Source: Shewanellaceae bacterium UBA2521
GTDB lineage: Bacteria > Pseudomonadota > Gammaproteobacteria > Enterobacterales > Shewanellaceae
DNA length: 9,486 nucleotides
Reading direction: 5' to 3'
NCBI GenBank assembly: GCA_002341165.1
Contig: DDNL01000025.1
Location: forward strand, 1-9,486
Part shown: piece by piece, positions 5,939-9,486 of the stretch
Layout: each line of letters begins with the position of its first letter
Position numbering within the stretch: position 1 is the stretch's first letter
Made by a program: the position numbers and the translations under genes
Notes under the pieces: model-generated
Told to the model about the DNA's origin: nothing
Database searches by the model: none
The model's input: the letters and a program-made list of their open reading frames with translations, nothing else

Positions 5939-5967
5939 AAAAAGTGCGAAGAGTGTCTCATCTTTGC
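5939..5967 (-). terminator. Possible greB terminator
   Basis: On the minus strand GCAAAGA (5967-5961) and TCTTCGC (5952-5946) form a 7-base stem with one A-C mismatch around eight bases, followed by ACTTTTT. It starts 6 bases after the greB stop. The stem is modest. Confidence 0.45.
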
Positions 5968-5973
5968 GATGCG

Positions 5974-6462
5974 TCATGCATCATCAAAAGGTGTGTATTG
6001 GATGTTGACGATATAATAGATCTTTTGGCCTTCTGGAACATCCACAAGGACTTCATCCCCTTCTTCTTTACCCAATAATGCCTGTGCTAAAGGTGATACA
6101 ACAGAGATAAAGTTTTGCTTTAGATCGATTTCATCTGTCCCGACAATGCGACAGTACAGCATAGATTCATCTTCTTTTTCTAAAGCAACATAAGCGCCAA
6201 AGTAGACTCTGCCCTCTTGCTGTGGGTGATAATCAACGATTTCAGTCTCATCCAATCGTTTCATCAGGTATCGGACTCGACGATCTATCGAGCGCAGTAA
6301 TCGCTTGTTCTCTTTATAATCGGCATTTTCGCTGCGATCGCCAAGCTGAGCTGCCCAGGTTACCACTTGAGTTACACGTGGTCGCTCAGTCTTCCAGAGA
6401 AATTTCAGCTCCTGATCTAAGGCTTGCCAACCTTGTCTTGTAATGAAATGAGTGCGCTTCAT
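5974..6462 (-). CDS. greB: Transcription elongation factor GreB
   Basis: GreB binds the RNA polymerase secondary channel and stimulates cleavage of backtracked RNA, rescuing stalled elongation complexes in the cytoplasm. The 162-residue length fits (E. coli GreB has 158). The N-terminal coiled-coil carries FLWKTERPRVTQVVTWAAQL and then the tip GDRSENADY (41-49), with the Asp and Glu that help coordinate the catalytic magnesium. RSIDRRVRYLMKRLDETEIVD forms the second helix. The C-terminal FKBP-like domain starts around QQEGRVYFGAYV and contains the ISVVSPLAQALLGKEEGDEV segment typical of Gre factors. GreB rather than GreA is indicated by the LWKTERP and DRRVRYL residues and by the basic coiled-coil face. 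The ATG lacks a strong Shine-Dalgarno (AGGTT is about 13 bases upstream). It is divergent from tex. Confidence 0.95.
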   Translation of the reverse strand: MKRTHFITRQGWQALDQELKFLWKTERPRVTQVVTWAAQLGDRSENADYKENKRLLRSIDRRVRYLMKRLDETEIVDYHPQQEGRVYFGAYVALEKEDESMLYCRIVGTDEIDLKQNFISVVSPLAQALLGKEEGDEVLVDVPEGQKIYYIVNIQYTPFDDA

Positions 6463-6573
6463 TTTACGTTAATTGAACCTTTGTTTTAAACATTTTAATC
6501 TATTTCATCTATACCACTGATCTCTAACTTATGTTAAAGTAATCAATTACTAAAACAAATTGTTGCGAGAGTC
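6463..6573. promoter_or_regulatory. Divergent greB/tex intergenic promoter region with two small palindromes
   Basis: These 111 bases separate the two divergent start codons and must hold both promoters. A tentative extended -10 for tex is TGTTAAAGT (6532-6540), but its -35 is poor. Just downstream are the inverted repeats AGTAATCAATTACT (6538-6551, 6-base arms) and AACAAATTGTT (6554-6564, 5-base arms). They lie between the putative -10 and the tex start and could be operators or leader structure. No regulator is assigned. Confidence 0.4.
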
Positions 6574-8901
6574 ATGAAGCCTATCCATCACATCATTGCA
6601 GATGCATTAAATGCTTCGCCTGAACAAGTCCAGACAGCCATCAAACTGCTCGACCAAGGCGCTACTGTACCTTTTATTGCGCGTTATCGCAAACCGCAAA
6701 CCCAAGGACTTACAGATATTCAATTACGTGAATTACATACACAGCTTGCTTATCTGCGCCAGCTTGAAGATAGGCGACAAATTATACTCAAAAACTTACA
6801 AGAACAAAATCAACTGACTCCTGAGCGCAAACAAGCTCTTTTACACTGTCACAGCAAAACAGCGCTGGAAGATATATATCGTCCTTTTAAACCCAAGAAA
6901 ACGCGTATAAGTCAAGCTGCGCAAGAAGCAGGGCTTGAAAGCGCTGCCCAAGATTTATTAACGCTCAAAGATCAAACTCTCACCCAATTGACCGCACCTT
7001 TTTTGAATAAACATGCCGACTTCTCAACTCATGAGCGCATTTTAGAAGGTTGTGAAAGTATCATTGCTGAGCAGATCAGTCATGCGCCCGAAGTGCTACA
7101 AGGTCTCAGACAAACCTACCAAAAATATGGAATGCTTTATGCGAAGCAGCATTCAGAGCCTAATAAAACAAAGTCTGCAGCAAAATATCTCGACTATGCT
7201 AACCACCAAGAGTCAGTAAGCAAAGCACCTTCTCATCGTATTATGGCAATGCTTCGAGGCAGACAAGAGGGTTGTTTAAAACTGTCTATTTCTCTTGATG
7301 AGAAACAGACAAGGCAGCTCATAGGGCAGTTCAAAGCTTTATATAATCCAAAGCAGCTTAAGCATGAGATAGCGACTTGGATGGATCAATGTGTTGAACG
7401 TACTTGGCAATACAAGTTAGAGTCACTTGCAGAAAAAATGTGTTTGCGCACTTTGCGTGAGCGTGCTGAGAAGGAAGCTATTGATGTATTTTCTGGCAAT
7501 GTCAAAGATGTATTGATGAGTCCTCCTGCAGGTCCACGTGCCACACTGGGTATTGATCCAGGTTTGCGCACAGGTGCAAAGCTTGCAGTGATCGATGCTA
7601 CAGGTCAAGTTAAACACCACACCACTATTTTTCCTCATGCACCGCAAAATGCATGGAGTAAGTCCAAGCGCACGATCAAGCAACTGATCACTATGGGACG
7701 TGTGGAGCTTATTGCGCTCGGCCATGGCACGGGCTCACGCGAAACCAATAAACTCATTGAGGAAGTGCTCACCGAACACCCTGAACTCCAGGTAGAGAAA
7801 GTGATCGTTTCAGAGTCAGGTGCTTCAATTTATTCAGCTTCCCAGTATGCAAGTCAAGAGCTCCCTGATCTGGATGTATCGATTCGCGGTGCTGTCTCGA
7901 TCGCAAGGCGATTGCAAAACCCGATGGCCGAGCTTATCAAAATTGATCCAAAAGCCATTGGTGTAGGACAATACCAACATGATGTGAATCAAGCGCAATT
8001 AACCGCATCTCTTCGTTCTGTTATCGAGGATGCAGTCAATCAAGTTGGTGTCGACTTAAATACAGCATCGGTTGCACTATTGCAACATGTATCAGGACTC
8101 AATAAAACGACCGCTAAAAACATTGTGCAATTTCGTGATCAAATAGGTGGATTTAGCTCAAGGCAAGAACTTCTGAACGTACCACGCTTGGGCAAAAAAA
8201 GCTTTGAACAAGCTGCAGGGTTCTTGCGTATTATGTCAGGAGAGCAGCCTCTTGATGCTTCAACACTACATCCTGAAGCTTACAGTCTCATCACACGTAT
8301 TGCATCAACTCATGATATTGCACTGCAAGATGTTATAGCTCATCCAAAGTTGAAAGATGTTCATCCTGAAGATTATTGTGATGACTCTTTTAACACACAA
8401 GAGATTACAGATATCTTGAACCAATTAAGCAAACGGCCACAAGATCCTCGTGGTACTTTCAGTTATGCACAATTTCAAGATCACATCATTCAAATTGAAG
8501 ATCTGAAACCTGATATGCTCCTTGAAGGTGTTGTCAGTAACGTTGCCAACTTCGGTGCTTTTGTCGATATAGGCTTGCCTCAAAAAGGCTTAATCCACAT
8601 CTCAGAGTTGGCTGATCGTTTTGTTGATGATCCAAGAAAAATCATTAAAACAGGCGATCAAGTCAAGGTCAAAGTCACTCAAGTCGATGTAGAACGTGAA
8701 CGCATCAACCTCAGCATGCGCTTACAAAGTAAAGCTGAATCATCGAATCCAAGTGCACCGAAAAAAGCCTTGAAACAAGTCATGCCACACAGACAAAAAA
8801 AACAAAAAGATCCATCGAAGGGCAAAAATAACGTTAGTAACCTTAAAAATGAAGCAATGGCCAGTGCATTTGCTGATGCCTTTGCCAAACTAAAATCTTA
8901 A
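6574..8901 (+). CDS. tex: Tex family RNA-binding transcriptional accessory protein (YhgF)
   Basis: Tex is a large, conserved, cytoplasmic nucleic-acid-binding protein related to eukaryotic Spt6 and implicated in transcription. The 775-residue length is normal. The N-terminal helical Tex domain includes VPFIARYRKPQTQGLTDIQLREL (32-54) and LEDIYRPFKPKKTRISQAAQEAG (98-120). A YqgF/RNase H-like domain starts at LGIDPGLRTGAKLAVID (325-341) and includes ALGHGTGSRET (381-391). The helix-hairpin-helix pair covers about 495-555 (LNTASVALLQHVSGLNKTTAKNIV, RQELLNVPRLGKKSFEQAAGF). The S1 RNA-binding domain is at 650-716 (EGVVSNVANFGAFVDIG, KGLIHISELAD, ERINLSMR). The tail from 719 is lysine-rich and low in complexity. 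The start is supported by GAGAG just upstream of ATG 6574 and by alignment of the N-terminus with the family. It faces rho across a shared terminator and is divergent from greB. Confidence 0.97.
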   Translation: MKPIHHIIADALNASPEQVQTAIKLLDQGATVPFIARYRKPQTQGLTDIQLRELHTQLAYLRQLEDRRQIILKNLQEQNQLTPERKQALLHCHSKTALEDIYRPFKPKKTRISQAAQEAGLESAAQDLLTLKDQTLTQLTAPFLNKHADFSTHERILEGCESIIAEQISHAPEVLQGLRQTYQKYGMLYAKQHSEPNKTKSAAKYLDYANHQESVSKAPSHRIMAMLRGRQEGCLKLSISLDEKQTRQLIGQFKALYNPKQLKHEIATWMDQCVERTWQYKLESLAEKMCLRTLRERAEKEAIDVFSGNVKDVLMSPPAGPRATLGIDPGLRTGAKLAVIDATGQVKHHTTIFPHAPQNAWSKSKRTIKQLITMGRVELIALGHGTGSRETNKLIEEVLTEHPELQVEKVIVSESGASIYSASQYASQELPDLDVSIRGAVSIARRLQNPMAELIKIDPKAIGVGQYQHDVNQAQLTASLRSVIEDAVNQVGVDLNTASVALLQHVSGLNKTTAKNIVQFRDQIGGFSSRQELLNVPRLGKKSFEQAAGFLRIMSGEQPLDASTLHPEAYSLITRIASTHDIALQDVIAHPKLKDVHPEDYCDDSFNTQEITDILNQLSKRPQDPRGTFSYAQFQDHIIQIEDLKPDMLLEGVVSNVANFGAFVDIGLPQKGLIHISELADRFVDDPRKIIKTGDQVKVKVTQVDVERERINLSMRLQSKAESSNPSAPKKALKQVMPHRQKKQKDPSKGKNNVSNLKNEAMASAFADAFAKLKS

Positions 8902-8917
8902 ATGGATACCAAGACGC

Positions 8918-8946
8918 AAAAAAGCCAACATTGAGTTGGCTTTTTT
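8918..8946. terminator. Bidirectional rho-independent terminator shared by tex and rho
   Basis: The perfect 12-base arms AAAAAAGCCAAC (8918-8929) and GTTGGCTTTTTT (8935-8946) enclose ATTGA. The A-run on one side and the T-run on the other give a GC-containing stem followed by U residues on both strands. It sits 16 bases after the tex stop and 32 bases after the rho stop. Confidence 0.92.
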
Positions 8947-8978
8947 ATTATGCTTTTTATGACAAAGAGTATCTTGAG

Positions 8979-9486
8979 TTATGATTTAGCTCTTTTCATC
9001 GCAGTGAAAAACTCTTCATTGGTTTTAGTCATTGCGAGCTTATCTATTAAAAAGTCCATTGCTTCTGTTTCTTGCATAGGATTAAGAATTTTACGCAAAA
9101 TCCACATTTTTTGAAGCTCTTCTGTACTTGCAAGAAGCTCTTCACGACGGGTACCAGAACGATTAAAATCAATAGCTGGGAATACACGCTTTTCTGCAAT
9201 CTTACGAGAAAGATGTAGCTCCATATTACCGGTGCCTTTAAACTCTTCGTAGATGACCTCATCCATTTTTGAGCCTGTATCAATCAAAGCTGTAGCAATA
9301 ATGGTCAAACTACCACCTTCTTCGATATTACGCGCAGCACCGAAGAAGCGTTTTGGACGATGCAATGCATGTGCATCGACACCACCGGTTAACACTTTAC
9401 CTGAAGAAGGAATCACGGTGTTATAAGCGCGTGCAAGACGTGTCATCGAATCCAGTAAGATCACAACATCTTTTTTATGCTCCACT
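8979..9486 (-). CDS. rho: Transcription termination factor Rho, C-terminal part (partial at window edge)
   Basis: Rho is the hexameric RNA-dependent ATPase that terminates transcription. The visible 168 residues are the C-terminal part of the RecA-like motor domain and run off the right edge; the GTG at 9483-9485 is an internal valine, not a start. Walker B is VVILLDSMTRLARAYNT (7-23). The RNA-contacting Q-loop is SSGKVLTGGVDAHALHRPKR (27-46). FFGAARNIEEGGSLTIIATALIDTGSKMDEVIYEEFKGTGNMEL (47-90) includes the R-loop. KRVFPAIDFNRSGTRREELL (98-117) carries the arginine finger region. The C-terminus, TKTNEEFFTAMKRAKS, is in the expected place. Agreement with E. coli Rho, as I remember it, is very high, and nothing appears broken. 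It is convergent with tex. Confidence 0.97.
   Translation of the reverse strand, partial: VEHKKDVVILLDSMTRLARAYNTVIPSSGKVLTGGVDAHALHRPKRFFGAARNIEEGGSLTIIATALIDTGSKMDEVIYEEFKGTGNMELHLSRKIAEKRVFPAIDFNRSGTRREELLASTEELQKMWILRKILNPMQETEAMDFLIDKLAMTKTNEEFFTAMKRAKS

Noticed and set aside
5951..5958. GAGTGTCT beside the greB terminator as another copy of the repeat core
   Set aside because: It is eight bases only, lies in the loop of the putative terminator, and has no T-run or neighbouring unit. Chance is sufficient.
9483..9485. GTG as the start of a short rho
   Set aside because: Alignment with Rho places it as a valine just before Walker B inside the motor domain. The gene simply continues beyond the window.

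Overview
The window looks like a piece of an AT-rich gammaproteobacterial chromosome. The evidence is a GreB, a Tex and a Rho of clear gammaproteobacterial type (the visible part of Rho is close to the E. coli protein almost residue for residue), combined with low GC throughout. The genus cannot be fixed from the sequence.

Region 1 (1-2620) is a plus-strand regulator/transporter unit. It starts with the 3' part of a gene with a LuxR-like helix-turn-helix near its end. Next comes a complete LuxR-type regulator, and then an MFS permease of the metabolite:H+ symporter type whose ribosome binding site overlaps the regulator's stop codon. A good hairpin/T-tract terminator closes the unit.

Region 2 (about 2670-4440) is a REPtron-like locus. 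It holds a single HUH/Y1 transposase of the IS200-like, REP-associated (RAYT) kind, with arrays of short repeats on both sides. The left array carries the core TAGACACTCAT on the plus strand. The right array carries the same 11 bases in the opposite orientation, as ATGAGTGTCTA. The right array ends in very regular 31- and 21-bp tandem units, preceded by an older, degenerate set of related 17-mers. Two overlapping hairpins lie just downstream of the transposase gene.

Region 3 (about 4480-5890) holds a minus-strand gene for an unrecognised protein made of two tandem copies of a roughly 150-residue domain, each with a CPxNxxCPFD cysteine pair. The frame continues upstream into a textbook lipoprotein signal peptide (LTGC lipobox), but that extension has no ATG, GTG or TTG start and is cut off by a stop just before its basic N-terminal segment. 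The gene therefore seems to have lost its start codon or to contain an error or mutation there.

Region 4 (5939-9486) is housekeeping and concentrates transcription elongation and termination functions. greB (minus) and tex (plus) are divergent across a 111-bp intergenic region with two small palindromes. The end of rho (minus, running off the window) faces tex across one shared, bidirectional terminator. The core genes are visibly less AT-rich than regions 1-3, which suggests that the middle of the window is accessory DNA inserted next to a conserved block.
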